A stretch of 64,000 nt of DNA from an uncultured Chloroflexus sp. Lineage in GTDB: Bacteria > Chloroflexota > Chloroflexia > Chloroflexales > Chloroflexaceae. The translations under genes were made by a program, and so were the position numbers. Under the pieces are notes generated by a model. It saw only the letters and a program-made list of their open reading frames with translations, was not told the origin of the DNA and ran no database searches. The stretch covers positions 1-64,000 of the forward strand of contig NZ_CALFBQ010000018.1 of the NCBI RefSeq assembly GCF_937951745.1, in the 5' to 3' direction. This document shows, in pieces, positions 32,943-41,299 of this stretch (positions are counted from its first letter, which is position 1; every line of letters starts with the position of its first letter).

Positions 32943-34103
32943 ATGCGTAAACACATCACCCTAGTTCTGGCCGGTTTGCTTAGCTTGATATTGGCTGCCT
33001 GCGGCGGCCAAGCTCAGCAGTCGCCCACCACAGCGCCGGCCCAACCGGCCACCACGGCTCCTGAGCAGCCGACTGCTGCACCGGCGCCGACCGCTGCACC
33101 TGCTGCGACCGCAGCGCCTGCCGGCGGCACGCCTGCCCAACCCGCAGCCGGCGGTCAGATTGAGCGGATTCTGGCCCGTGGCACGCTGATCTGCGGTGTC
33201 AACAATAATCCGCTGCCCGGCTTCGCCACCGTCGATACGGCTGGTGTCCGCCGTGGTTTCGATGTCGATTTCTGCCGCGCAATTGCTGCGGCGTTGTTCG
33301 ACGATCCGGACAAGGTTGAGTATCGTCCGCTTAGCGCCCAAGAGCGCTTTACCGCCTTGCAGACCGGCGAAATTGATGTGCTGATCCGCAATAGTACGTG
33401 GACGTTGGGCCGCGATGGCAATCTTGGCCTCGACTGGGCGCCGACGACGTTCTACGACGGCCAAGGCATGATGGTGCGCAAAGACAGCGGCATCGAGACG
33501 CTGGAGGATATGGACGGTGCGACTATTTGTGTCCAGACTGGCACTACCACCGAATTGAACTTGGCCGACCAGTTCCGCGCCCGTGGTCTCACCTTTACGC
33601 CGGTGGTCTTCCCAGATGGCGACTCGACCCGCGCTGCGTATGATGCCGGCCAGTGTGATGGTTTCACTACCGACAAGTCGGGCTTGATTTCGAGCTTGAC
33701 TTTGCTTAGCAACCCGGCTGATCACAAGATTCTTGAAGTGACAATGTCGAAGGAACCGCTTGGCCCAGCCGTCCGGCAGGGTGATGCGCAGTGGTTCGAC
33801 GCCGTGCGCTGGATTGTGTTTGCGACCTTCCAAGCTGAGGAATATGGCATTACGTCGCAAAATGTGAATGATTTTCTCAGTAGCGACGTACCTGAGATCC
33901 GCCGCTTCCTTGGCATTGAAGGCGATCTGGCTAAGGGCATTGGTTTGTCGAACGACTTTGCAGTGCGCATTATTCGCCACGTGGGTAATTACGCCGAGAT
34001 CTACGATCGCAACCTCGGCCCCGATACGCCCTTCAACCTGCCGCGTGGTCTGAATGCGCTCTACACCGAAGGCGGTCTGCTCTACTCGCCGCCCTTCCGC
34101 TAG
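32943..34103 (+). CDS. aapJ: Amino-acid ABC transporter substrate-binding lipoprotein
   Basis: 386 residues. Lipoprotein signal with lipobox ILAAC (Cys20), a Thr/Ala/Pro-rich linker, then a polar amino-acid binding fold of the AapJ/BztA type (RGTLICGVNNNPLPGFA; GFDVDFCRAIAAALF; LIRNSTWTLGRD; ICVQTGTTTELNLADQF; LSNDFAVRIIRHVGNYAEIYDRN is split by the family-typical C-lobe). It captures amino acids outside the cell for AapQMP. First gene of the operon, with its own terminator hairpin behind it. Confidence 0.93.
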   Translation: MRKHITLVLAGLLSLILAACGGQAQQSPTTAPAQPATTAPEQPTAAPAPTAAPAATAAPAGGTPAQPAAGGQIERILARGTLICGVNNNPLPGFATVDTAGVRRGFDVDFCRAIAAALFDDPDKVEYRPLSAQERFTALQTGEIDVLIRNSTWTLGRDGNLGLDWAPTTFYDGQGMMVRKDSGIETLEDMDGATICVQTGTTTELNLADQFRARGLTFTPVVFPDGDSTRAAYDAGQCDGFTTDKSGLISSLTLLSNPADHKILEVTMSKEPLGPAVRQGDAQWFDAVRWIVFATFQAEEYGITSQNVNDFLSSDVPEIRRFLGIEGDLAKGIGLSNDFAVRIIRHVGNYAEIYDRNLGPDTPFNLPRGLNALYTEGGLLYSPPFR

Positions 34104-34154
34104 GCATCGAACGGCTAGCTTATGGCGGATAGGTTCGCTTGGGGGTGAATTGGA

Positions 34155-34177
34155 GGGGCGACGCAACACGTCGCCCC
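34155..34177 (+). terminator. Terminator-like hairpin after aapJ
   Basis: GGGGCGACG / CGTCGCCCC stem with loop CAACA, followed by TTTAAT. It sits between aapJ and aapQ (271-base gap) and would allow more binding protein than permease to be made, common in such operons. The same stem recurs at 46867-46892. Confidence 0.7.
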
Positions 34178-34374
34178 TTTAATAAAAAAAGATGTTGCAT
34201 TGCAACGCCGCGCAAAACAGCGGCTGCTGGCTGATGATGAGGCGTGATCATCTCTCGCGATGGTCAGCGTTGACCGTACTACTGTGTTGTAAATCAAGAT
34301 GATTGAGACAATTTGGGAGAGGTTATTGGTTGCTTTCTACTCTACTTGGATAATTCTCATATAAGGAGTAGCCT

Positions 34375-35577
34375 ATGGCGGCTGGTTCTCCACCACTTCC
34401 TTCCGATAAAGGAACAATTCCGTTTTATCGCGACACTCGCATTATTGCGATTATCGTGCAAATCGTCTTTGCAATCGCGGTCATAGCTTTGCTCTGGTAC
34501 CTCTACTCGAACATGATGAATGGGTTGCGGCAGGCTAATCTGTTGCCGACATTCGCGTTTTTGTCGGTTCCTGCCGGCTTTCCAATCGCCGAAAGCGTGA
34601 TCCCGTATGATCCCTCAATGACATACGGACGCGCGTTTGTGGTCGGGATTTTGAATACGGTGCGAGTAGCGGGTATTGGCATTGTTCTTGCAACCATCCT
34701 AGGTTTAATTCTTGGCATTGCTCGCCTCTCTGACAACTGGCTGTTGCGGAATGTGGCGCTGGTGTATGTGGAAATTGTGCGCAATGTGCCGTTGCTCTTG
34801 CAATTGATCTTCTGGTTTTCGCTGACCCGTCTGTTCCCCCGTATTCAAGAGAGTATTGATATTGGCGGCCTGCTCTATCTGCATAACCGCGGCGCGACGC
34901 TGGCATGGCCGCAGGCGGCCAACGATTTCGATACGTGGATGGTCTGGGTGTACGGCGGGATTGCGTGCGGAATCATCTATTACACGATCCGCCGCATCCA
35001 GTTTGCCCGCCGCGACCGGCCCGGCGTGGCAATGCCGCAAGCCTTCTTGATTGCCGTGGGTGTGGCCTTCATCGGGTTCTTTACGACCTATTTCGTCTAC
35101 GGCGCATGGCCGGTGAGCCTCTCCATCCCCGAATTGCAGCGGTTTAATTTCGTAGGAGGCATTACCGTCACCAATAGTTTTGCCGCTCTTTTGGTTGGCT
35201 TGGTGATCTACACCGCTGTGTTTATCGGCGAGATTGTGCGCAGCGGTATTTTGGCAGTTAGTAAAGGTCAGCGTGAAGCGGCGCGCGCGCTAGGATTAAC
35301 CCCCGGCCAGACGATGCGGTTGGTGATTCTGCCCCAAGCGCTGCGCGTGATTATCCCGCCGCTCACGAGCCAATATCTGAACCTGACCAAGAACAGCAGC
35401 TTGGCAGTGGCTATCGCCTATCCTGACTTGTTCTACGTAGCGAGCACGATAAATAATCAGACCGGCCAAGCTGTTCCGGTGATCTTGATGTTGATGGCGA
35501 GTTACCTCTCGGTCAGCCTGCTGACGTCGCTGTTTATGAATTGGTACAACCGCCGCATTCAACTCGTTGAGCGCTAA
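34375..35577 (+). CDS. aapQ: Amino-acid ABC transporter permease AapQ
   Basis: 400 residues, HAAT/PAAT-type inner-membrane permease. N-terminal helix, a large extra segment of the AapQ type, a permease motif near the C-terminus (EAARALGLTPGQTMRLVILP, EAA loop) that contacts the ATPase, and IVRNVPLLLQLIF before it. The extended length is normal for this branch. AGGAG precedes the ATG. The stop is 10 nt before the aapM start. Confidence 0.92.
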   Translation: MAAGSPPLPSDKGTIPFYRDTRIIAIIVQIVFAIAVIALLWYLYSNMMNGLRQANLLPTFAFLSVPAGFPIAESVIPYDPSMTYGRAFVVGILNTVRVAGIGIVLATILGLILGIARLSDNWLLRNVALVYVEIVRNVPLLLQLIFWFSLTRLFPRIQESIDIGGLLYLHNRGATLAWPQAANDFDTWMVWVYGGIACGIIYYTIRRIQFARRDRPGVAMPQAFLIAVGVAFIGFFTTYFVYGAWPVSLSIPELQRFNFVGGITVTNSFAALLVGLVIYTAVFIGEIVRSGILAVSKGQREAARALGLTPGQTMRLVILPQALRVIIPPLTSQYLNLTKNSSLAVAIAYPDLFYVASTINNQTGQAVPVILMLMASYLSVSLLTSLFMNWYNRRIQLVER

Positions 35578-35587
35578 GGAGACGCCT

Positions 35588-36820
35588 GTGGCAACCGAAG
35601 TTAGTCGCCCAACTTCCCGTCGCGCGCCGCGCCAGCAGATCGGTTTGATTGAGTGGTTGCGCACAAATCTCTTTTCGACGTGGTACAACGTCATTATCAC
35701 AGTGGTGTTGCTCTATATCATCGTGCAGACGGTGACGAGCTTTGTTTCGTGGATGGTGACTGCTCCCGGCTGGCCAGCGGCGTTTACCAATATCAAGCTG
35801 TTGCTAACGTGGACGTACCCGGTTGATCAGCTTTGGCGTCCACAGGCGGCAATGGCATTGGTGATGTTGTTGCTTGGTCTGAGTTCAGGTTTGTGGGGCG
35901 GTATCGTGCGCATGGTGGCGTTAGGTGCCGCAGCGATCAGTGTTGGTCTCGGTGTTGTCGCGTTTACCTTCCCTGATTTGCCCGGTCAGACCTCGCTTCC
36001 CGGCTGGCTCTTCATGTTTATCTGTGCGGTATTGCTAGTTGGCGGTGATCAGGTGGCCCGTCTCATCGGGAATAAAGTGCGCTGGCCGCTGATCATCGCG
36101 TGGCTGCTGGCTTACCCGGCTGTGATATTGATCTTGCGCGGCGGCATCGGCTTGCCGGTGGTTGAGACAAAGCTGTGGGGTGGGTTGATCCTGACGCTTA
36201 TTCTTGCCGTGAGCGGGATTGTGCTCTCGTTCCCACTTGGGGTGCTGCTGGCGTTGGGCCGGCGCAGCTCGTTGCCGGTTATCCGCACCTTCTGTGTACT
36301 CTATATCGAGTTAATCCGCGGGGTGCCGCTGGTAACAGTGCTCTTTATGGGTGCGCTGTTGCTGCCGCTCTTTCTTCCCGGCGGCGAGAGCATTGATGCG
36401 CTGGTGCGGGCTGTCATTGCGGTGACGCTCTTCAGCGCAGCGTATCTGGCCGAGAATGTGCGCGGCGGTTTGCAGTCGATTCCGAAAGGCCAAGTTGAGG
36501 CGGCACGTGCGCTAGGCCTGAACGTTGTGCAGACGACGCTGCTGATTACGCTGCCGCAGGCGCTGCGCGCAGTGGTGCCGGTGCTGGTTGGCCAGTTCAT
36601 TGCGCTGTTCAAGGATACGTCATTGGTGGTCATTATTGGTCTTGTCGATCTGCTCGGCGCAGCGCAGAATATCGTCGGCCAGCCTGAATGGCTGGGCATT
36701 CCCGGCGGTGTGTGGCGCGAGACGTTTCTCGTCATTGCAGCGATTTACTGGGTGTTTAGCTTTACTATGTCGCGCATTAGCAAGCGGATCGAGGATCAAA
36801 TTGCGCGCAGCCGGCACTAA
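35588..36820 (+). CDS. aapM: Amino-acid ABC transporter permease AapM
   Basis: 410 residues; partner permease to AapQ. Membrane helices fill the N-terminal two-thirds, with the C-terminal permease core and EAA loop VEAARALGLNVVQTTLLITLP. I set the start at GTG 35588 because AAGGAG (35576-35581) lies 6 nt before it. A TTG at 35567 inside the aapQ gene would add seven residues. Short spacing indicates one transcript and coupled translation with aapQ. Confidence 0.9.
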   Translation: MATEVSRPTSRRAPRQQIGLIEWLRTNLFSTWYNVIITVVLLYIIVQTVTSFVSWMVTAPGWPAAFTNIKLLLTWTYPVDQLWRPQAAMALVMLLLGLSSGLWGGIVRMVALGAAAISVGLGVVAFTFPDLPGQTSLPGWLFMFICAVLLVGGDQVARLIGNKVRWPLIIAWLLAYPAVILILRGGIGLPVVETKLWGGLILTLILAVSGIVLSFPLGVLLALGRRSSLPVIRTFCVLYIELIRGVPLVTVLFMGALLLPLFLPGGESIDALVRAVIAVTLFSAAYLAENVRGGLQSIPKGQVEAARALGLNVVQTTLLITLPQALRAVVPVLVGQFIALFKDTSLVVIIGLVDLLGAAQNIVGQPEWLGIPGGVWRETFLVIAAIYWVFSFTMSRISKRIEDQIARSRH

Positions 36821-36859
36821 TGCGGCTTGTTCCCTGTTTGCGAGCGAAGGATGTGATAT

Positions 36860-37609
36860 ATGAGCGGAAATGGCAGTAGCGAACCAATTATCATCTGCGA
36901 AAACGTTAATAAATGGTACGGTAATTTCCATGCCTTGAAGGATGTGAGTCTGCGGGTAAAACGCGGTGAAGTGGTTGTGATCTGCGGCCCTTCCGGCAGC
37001 GGCAAGAGCACTTTCATCCGTACCATCAATCGGCTCGAAGAACATCAGGAAGGGCGAATTATCGTTGATGGCATCGAAATGACCAACGATATTCGCAATA
37101 TTGATGCCATTCGCCGTGAAGTGGGTATGGTGTTCCAGCAATTTAACCTCTTTCCCCACCTCACGGTCTTGCAGAACATTACTCTCGCCCCAATCTGGGT
37201 GCGCAAGAAGACCCGCAAAGAGGCTGAGGCGAAAGCCTTTGAGTTGCTCGAACGGGTGGGTATTCGTGAGCAGGCTCACAAATACCCCGGTCAACTATCT
37301 GGCGGCCAGCAGCAGCGGGTGGCGATTGCGCGCGCCTTGGCGATGGAACCGCGGATTATGCTATTCGACGAGCCGACCTCAGCGCTTGACCCTGAAATGG
37401 TGAAAGAGGTGCTTGATGTGATGAAGACGCTGGCCCGCAGCGGTATGACGATGCTTTGCGTGACCCACGAGATGGGGTTTGCCCGCGAAGTGGCTGACCG
37501 GATTGTCTTTATGGATCAGGGCCAGATTGTCGAGGAGGGCACTCCCGACCAATTCTTCACTAATCCGCGTAACGAACGAACGAAACTGTTCCTTAGCCAG
37601 ATTTTGTGA
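36860..37609 (+). CDS. aapP: Amino-acid ABC transporter ATPase
   Basis: 249 residues. Walker [11 protein letters not shown]-loop [13 protein letters not shown], signature [15 protein letters not shown], Walker [13 protein letters not shown] and the H-loop VTHEMGFA. Energises AapQM. Full length for the polar amino-acid transporter ATPases. It ends the operon, just before a bidirectional hairpin. Confidence 0.95.
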   Translation: MSGNGSSEPIIICENVNKWYGNFHALKDVSLRVKRGEVVVICGPSGSGKSTFIRTINRLEEHQEGRIIVDGIEMTNDIRNIDAIRREVGMVFQQFNLFPHLTVLQNITLAPIWVRKKTRKEAEAKAFELLERVGIREQAHKYPGQLSGGQQQRVAIARALAMEPRIMLFDEPTSALDPEMVKEVLDVMKTLARSGMTMLCVTHEMGFAREVADRIVFMDQGQIVEEGTPDQFFTNPRNERTKLFLSQIL

Positions 37610-37616
37610 TCGGGTG

Positions 37617-37645
37617 GGGCGTGTATCCGTTGCCGGATAAACGCC
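37617..37645. terminator. Bidirectional terminator between aapP and the glycosyltransferase gene
   Basis: GGGCGT-TATCCG pairs with CGGATA-ACGCCC around a 4-nt loop with one mismatch per arm. It lies between two convergent stop codons. Confidence 0.65.
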
Positions 37646-37651
37646 CTGCGC

Positions 37652-38872
37652 TCATTCGTCGTCGTCCTCACTTTGGCGGCGGGCAATGGCAGCAGCATAG
37701 ATCCCCTCAATCGCAATCGCGGCCCGTTCCCACGACAATTCGGTCACGGCCCGCGCTCGCGCTCCGGCAGCGCGCTCGGCGGCCAGCTCACGGTTGGTCA
37801 GCGCAAGCTCGAGCTGAGCGGCGAAATCTGCGGCGTTGCCCAGTTTGGCGTAGAAACCGTAAGGCCCCAGAATCTCACGGTTGACCGGTGTATCAAAGGC
37901 AACCGTCGGCAACCCCATAGCCATATAGTTGCCGATCTTGCCGTTGCCTTCGGTCAAGCTCATCTTGGGCGCGACCGCCACCTCGCCGAGGGCCAGATAG
38001 CTGTGCAAATCGCGGTAGATGATCCGACCCGGCAAGGTGACGTGATCGGCGATGCCTAAGCTGGCAGCGAGGTTGCGGTAGCTTTGTGGATCAGGGTGAC
38101 CCATAATCAAAAAGTGCAGATCAGGGTGGCGCTGACACATCTGCTGGGCCACTTCAAGCAGCAGATTGGTGCCTTGGTAGGGCGCTAGCAGCCCAATATA
38201 CACAACGATCCGGCGATCAGGCGGAATACCCAATTGCGCGCGCAGTTCGGCGCGCTGGGCGGCCCATGCCGGCGAGCCGTCGTAGGGGCGAAAACGTTCG
38301 GTATCTACGCCATCAGCAATCGTAAAGAGGCGTTCTTCCGGCACCGAGCGGTCGCGGCGCAGTAGATTGGCCGCGTTATGGGTTGAGGTCATGACCGCAT
38401 CGGCGGCACGGTTGAGCATCCGTTCGAGCCGGGCCAATGGCACAAACAGCGGGTTGGTGCGCCGGATGAAGCCGTGGTCGAGCATTTCGCTGGTCATACT
38501 GCCTTGATAGTCGAGGATCAAGGGCCGGTTGAGTAAGCGTTGTAGCGGTAACCCGATCGCAGCGGCTTCGTGGGTGTGGGCATGAATGATGTCAGGGCGA
38601 ATGCGTAAGGCGGTGCGCAAGGCGCGCCACCCCAACCCTACGTCGAGGTAGAGCTTGTGGCGTGATGAACCGACGACAGCGCGCTTGATCCACGGCACAT
38701 CCCATGAGCGATAGATGGTGATACCCGGAATGTCATCACCGTTGTGGTACGTGACCAGCACAATCCGGTGACCGCGTCGTTGCAAAGCGCGGATCTCTTC
38801 CAAAATCCGCACGTGGTTGCCGTAGTCGGAAAAGAAGCTGGTCGAGGCAATCATTAAAATGGTGTACGGCAT
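37652..38872 (-). CDS. Family 4 glycosyltransferase
   Basis: 406 residues, GT-B fold. The N-terminal half has the Gly-rich start and PDIIHAHTHEAA; the C-terminal half has VVYIGLLAPYQGTNLLLE, the GLLxxxKG-equivalent region, and the retaining EX7E-type donor site (SLTEGNGKIGNYMAMGLPTV). Probably adds a sugar from a nucleotide-sugar donor to a lipid or polysaccharide. Start MPYTILMIAS. It is downstream of the 38905-39462 gene, 32 nt away, on the same strand. Confidence 0.88.
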   Translation of the reverse strand: MPYTILMIASTSFFSDYGNHVRILEEIRALQRRGHRIVLVTYHNGDDIPGITIYRSWDVPWIKRAVVGSSRHKLYLDVGLGWRALRTALRIRPDIIHAHTHEAAAIGLPLQRLLNRPLILDYQGSMTSEMLDHGFIRRTNPLFVPLARLERMLNRAADAVMTSTHNAANLLRRDRSVPEERLFTIADGVDTERFRPYDGSPAWAAQRAELRAQLGIPPDRRIVVYIGLLAPYQGTNLLLEVAQQMCQRHPDLHFLIMGHPDPQSYRNLAASLGIADHVTLPGRIIYRDLHSYLALGEVAVAPKMSLTEGNGKIGNYMAMGLPTVAFDTPVNREILGPYGFYAKLGNAADFAAQLELALTNRELAAERAAGARARAVTELSWERAAIAIEGIYAAAIARRQSEDDDE

Positions 38873-38904
38873 AGTAGTGCGTGGCGCTAGCCAAGAATAG
38901 CCGC

Positions 38905-39462
38905 TTACCGGGCGGCGTCGGCGCGACGTTGCACGGCAAGGTGCAACGGTGGCCCGGTCGGCGGTATTGTGCCAGCCAGAATCGCTTCATAGTGGAGTTC
39001 GGGATACGGTAGCCCTAATTGGCCGATCCATTCTTCGGGCAATGGGTCGGGATCAAAGACGAGATGAACGACGCCGCGCTCGCCGTAGAAGGTGGTTTCG
39101 ACGGCTTCAAACCGCTCTTCGCAAACGGTGTCGCCGTCGTACAAGCCGCGCGCCCAACTGACGCCATTGCCGCCGACTTCAATCCAGACACTACGGGTAT
39201 GCAGCCGGACCGCCAAGGCGCGGGCAAGATTCCGGTCGGCAAAATAGCGGGGATCTTCCCAGATTGCGACCCACCCTTGGGTGGCGGGCGCAATGAAAAA
39301 GTGGCGGGAGGTTTTATCAGGTATCATAATAATGCCGCTAATCGCATGCGGCGGGAGGTCAACCGTAATCCATCCCTGTTCGGCAAGAATAGCGGCCAGC
39401 GCTGTCGCAACGGCAGCGTTATCATGATGGGCAACGTAAATCGCGGCGCTGTTGTTCATCAT
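38905..39462 (-). CDS. Hypothetical protein in operon with glycosyltransferase
   Basis: 185 residues; I do not recognise a family. An N-terminal nucleotide/Rossmann-like alternation ([20 protein letters not shown]) is followed by a His- and Trp-rich central part ([37 protein letters not shown]). No signal peptide or membrane segment. A very good minus-strand promoter (TTGCAC, complement of 39493-39498; 17 nt; TACAAT, complement of 39470-39475) places the mRNA start at about the ATG at 39462, so the message is probably leaderless. It is followed by the glycosyltransferase gene after 32 nt, suggesting a shared job in a surface-polymer process. Confidence 0.7.
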   Translation of the reverse strand: MMNNSAAIYVAHHDNAAVATALAAILAEQGWITVDLPPHAISGIIMIPDKTSRHFFIAPATQGWVAIWEDPRYFADRNLARALAVRLHTRSVWIEVGGNGVSWARGLYDGDTVCEERFEAVETTFYGERGVVHLVFDPDPLPEEWIGQLGLPYPELHYEAILAGTIPPTGPPLHLAVQRRADAAR

Positions 39463-39469
39463 CGGCGCT

Positions 39470-39498
39470 ATTGTATGTCAGCCATCGTTCTTGTGCAA
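39470..39498 (-). promoter_or_regulatory. Promoter giving a leaderless message for the 185-residue protein
   Basis: On the minus strand: TTGCAC (39498-39493), 17-nt spacer, TACAAT (39475-39470). The start site falls at or within 1-2 nt of the ATG at 39462. Confidence 0.65.
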
Positions 39499-39511
39499 AT
39501 GGAGTACATTG

Positions 39512-40147
39512 ATGAATCTGGCCGAATTACGCAAGGAATACACGCAACGCGGCTTATCGGAAAGCGAAGCGGACACTGACCCGATTGCTCAGTTTACCTG
39601 CTGGCTGCGCGAGGCGGCTGAAGCTGGCCTTATCGAACCAAACGCGATGACGCTGGCGACCATTGATCCCGATGGGCGACCCTCGGCGCGGATGGTCTTG
39701 CTCAAAGGGATTGATGAGCGTGGCTTCGTCTTTTTCACCAATTACGAGAGCCGCAAAGGGCGGGCGTTAGCGGCGCATCCGGCGGTGGCATTGGTCTTTT
39801 ACTGGCCGGAACTCGAACGGCAAGTGCGGGTTGAAGGCTACGCCGAGCAAATCAGCGCTGAGGAATCGGATGCCTACTACGCTACTCGTCCGCTCGAAAG
39901 TCGGATCGGGGCGTGGGCCTCGCCCCAGAGCAGGCCCATTGCCAACCGCGCCGAACTCGAACAGCGCGTTGCCGAGGTGACAGCTCGGTTTGCCGCGCAA
40001 GAACCGCCGCGCCCGCCCTTTTGGGGCGGGTATCGGGTGATCCCCGATCGGATTGAGTTTTGGCAAGGGCGGCCATCGCGTCTGCACGACCGGCTCTGTT
40101 ATACGCGCACCCCTGCCGGTTGGCAGCGTGAGCGGCTTGCGCCATAA
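39512..40147 (+). CDS. pdxH: Pyridoxamine/pyridoxine 5'-phosphate oxidase
   Basis: 211 residues. FMN-dependent oxidase making pyridoxal phosphate. Typical order: [71 protein letters not shown] and the C-terminal [13 protein letters not shown] 39512 has GGAG 7 nt before it; an in-frame extension to 39452 lacks homology and overlaps the divergent promoter. Confidence 0.95.
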   Translation: MNLAELRKEYTQRGLSESEADTDPIAQFTCWLREAAEAGLIEPNAMTLATIDPDGRPSARMVLLKGIDERGFVFFTNYESRKGRALAAHPAVALVFYWPELERQVRVEGYAEQISAEESDAYYATRPLESRIGAWASPQSRPIANRAELEQRVAEVTARFAAQEPPRPPFWGGYRVIPDRIEFWQGRPSRLHDRLCYTRTPAGWQRERLAP

Positions 40148-40154
40148 TTAGCCG

Positions 40155-40183
40155 TTGCCCCGACTGGCAGTATCGTTTATAAT
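40155..40183 (+). promoter_or_regulatory. Promoter of the bactofilin gene
   Basis: TTGCCC (40155-40160), 17-nt spacer, perfect TATAAT (40178-40183). The leader to ATG 40286 is about 96 nt. Confidence 0.68.
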
Positions 40184-40285
40184 GGCAACAACGATTTCCC
40201 GATCATGATCGGGCAGTCTTCCGGCCTCTTACGTACAAATGCTTGTAGATACAGGTGGCCGGCTATGTGGAGGAGGATCGCGCGC

Positions 40286-40711
40286 ATGTTTGGTACTAAT
40301 CGCAAATCCGCTCAACCGCAACCAATGGTCAATGGCCGGCCAGAGACGGTGATCGGAGCCAATACTCGCTTTGTCGGCACGCTCAATGCCGAGGGTAATG
40401 TCCGCATCGATGGCGCGGTGGAAGGCGATATTGAGGTTGTCGGCAATCTGATCATTGGTGAAACAGGGCGGGTAATTGCGACAATAAAGGCGCGGAATGT
40501 GCATGTGTCAGGCGCGGTGAAAGGCCAAATTACCGCGCTCGAACAGTTGGAAATCTCGCCGACCGGTAAGGTCTGGGGTGATATTACCACTGCTGCCTTG
40601 CATATTGAGCCGGGTGGTCTCTTCCGCGGCCAGAGCTCGATGACGACCAATATCGAAGAGCCATTGCTGTTGGAAGCGCCCCGTGAATCACGGTCATCGT
40701 CTGAGTCGTAA
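40286..40711 (+). CDS. Bactofilin family cytoskeletal protein
   Basis: 141 residues. A right-handed beta-helix domain (about 20-115) of repeating short strands: TVIGANTRFVGTLNAEGNV, RIDGAVEGDIEVVGNLIIG, VHVSGAVKGQITALEQLEI. Disordered tails flank it. Bactofilins polymerise without nucleotide and attach at membranes or the cell wall. ATG 40286 is preceded by GGAGGAGG 9 nt upstream; ATG 40265 upstream is less well supplied. It precedes an FtsB-like protein after a hairpin, which suggests a cell-shape or division link. Confidence 0.88.
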   Translation: MFGTNRKSAQPQPMVNGRPETVIGANTRFVGTLNAEGNVRIDGAVEGDIEVVGNLIIGETGRVIATIKARNVHVSGAVKGQITALEQLEISPTGKVWGDITTAALHIEPGGLFRGQSSMTTNIEEPLLLEAPRESRSSSES

Positions 40712-40729
40712 ACGCTTGCGGTTGATTGC

Positions 40730-40761
40730 GCGCGGGAAAGCATAGCTTAGCGTTCCCGCGC
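40730..40761 (+). terminator. Hairpin between bactofilin and FtsB-like genes
   Basis: GCGCGGGAA (40730-40738) pairs with TTCCCGCGC (40753-40761), loop 14 nt. It has no T-run and may tune read-through into the downstream gene. Confidence 0.5.
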
Positions 40762-40773
40762 AAACACCTTCGT

Positions 40774-41265
40774 ATGCCACGCTCTCGCCAACCCTCGTCA
40801 CCTGCAACTCTCATGATTGGCCTCCGGCGCAGTTGGGCAATGCTGCGTGGTCGGGTGCGGCGCTGGCTGGTCGCGACGTTTCCCGGTAACGGACGCACGC
40901 TAGCCTCATTGGCGCTGATTGCGATGCTGCTGATTATGACTGGCGGGATGGCGGTGAATCTAGTGAATCAATTGGTCATTGCGCGCCATCTTGAGCGTGA
41001 GTTGGCGGCTGCTAACGACCAAGTGGCCAGTTTGCAAGCGACGACGCAGGCGCTAGAGGCGCGGCTTGAGTACGAACGCTCAGATGCCGCGGCAGAAACT
41101 TGGGCGCGCGATCTGGGATTGGCCCGTGAGGGTGATGTCGTGATCGTGCCGGAACGGGCGCCGGAGGTTGCGCTGGCCACGGCTCCGGCGGCAGTGCCGT
41201 CTCCTGTCCCGTTGCCGCCGCCGCCGCCTAACTGGCAGCGTTGGTGGCAGGCATTCTTTCCCTAG
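40774..41265 (+). CDS. FtsB/DivIC-like septum formation protein
   Basis: 163 residues from the ATG at 40774 (TTG at 40726 and ATG at 40813 are alternatives, none with a strong Shine-Dalgarno). A basic cytoplasmic arm, one transmembrane helix (TLASLALIAMLLIMTGGMAV) and a heptad coiled coil right after it (HLERELAAANDQVASLQATT) fit the FtsB/DivIC group. The C-terminus is Pro-rich. Identification rests on topology and coiled coil rather than on strict motifs. Follows bactofilin in the same direction. Confidence 0.65.
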   Translation: MPRSRQPSSPATLMIGLRRSWAMLRGRVRRWLVATFPGNGRTLASLALIAMLLIMTGGMAVNLVNQLVIARHLERELAAANDQVASLQATTQALEARLEYERSDAAAETWARDLGLAREGDVVIVPERAPEVALATAPAAVPSPVPLPPPPPNWQRWWQAFFP

Positions 41266-41299
41266 AGTGATGTTTAAGAGGCCGGTTGCCGTCCCGTCT

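Noticed and set aside
32961-34169. Long open frame (402 codons) on the minus strand opposite aapJ
   Set aside because: It lies antisense to a clear lipoprotein gene with a normal codon pattern, and has no motif, Shine-Dalgarno or homology of its own; it results from high third-position GC.
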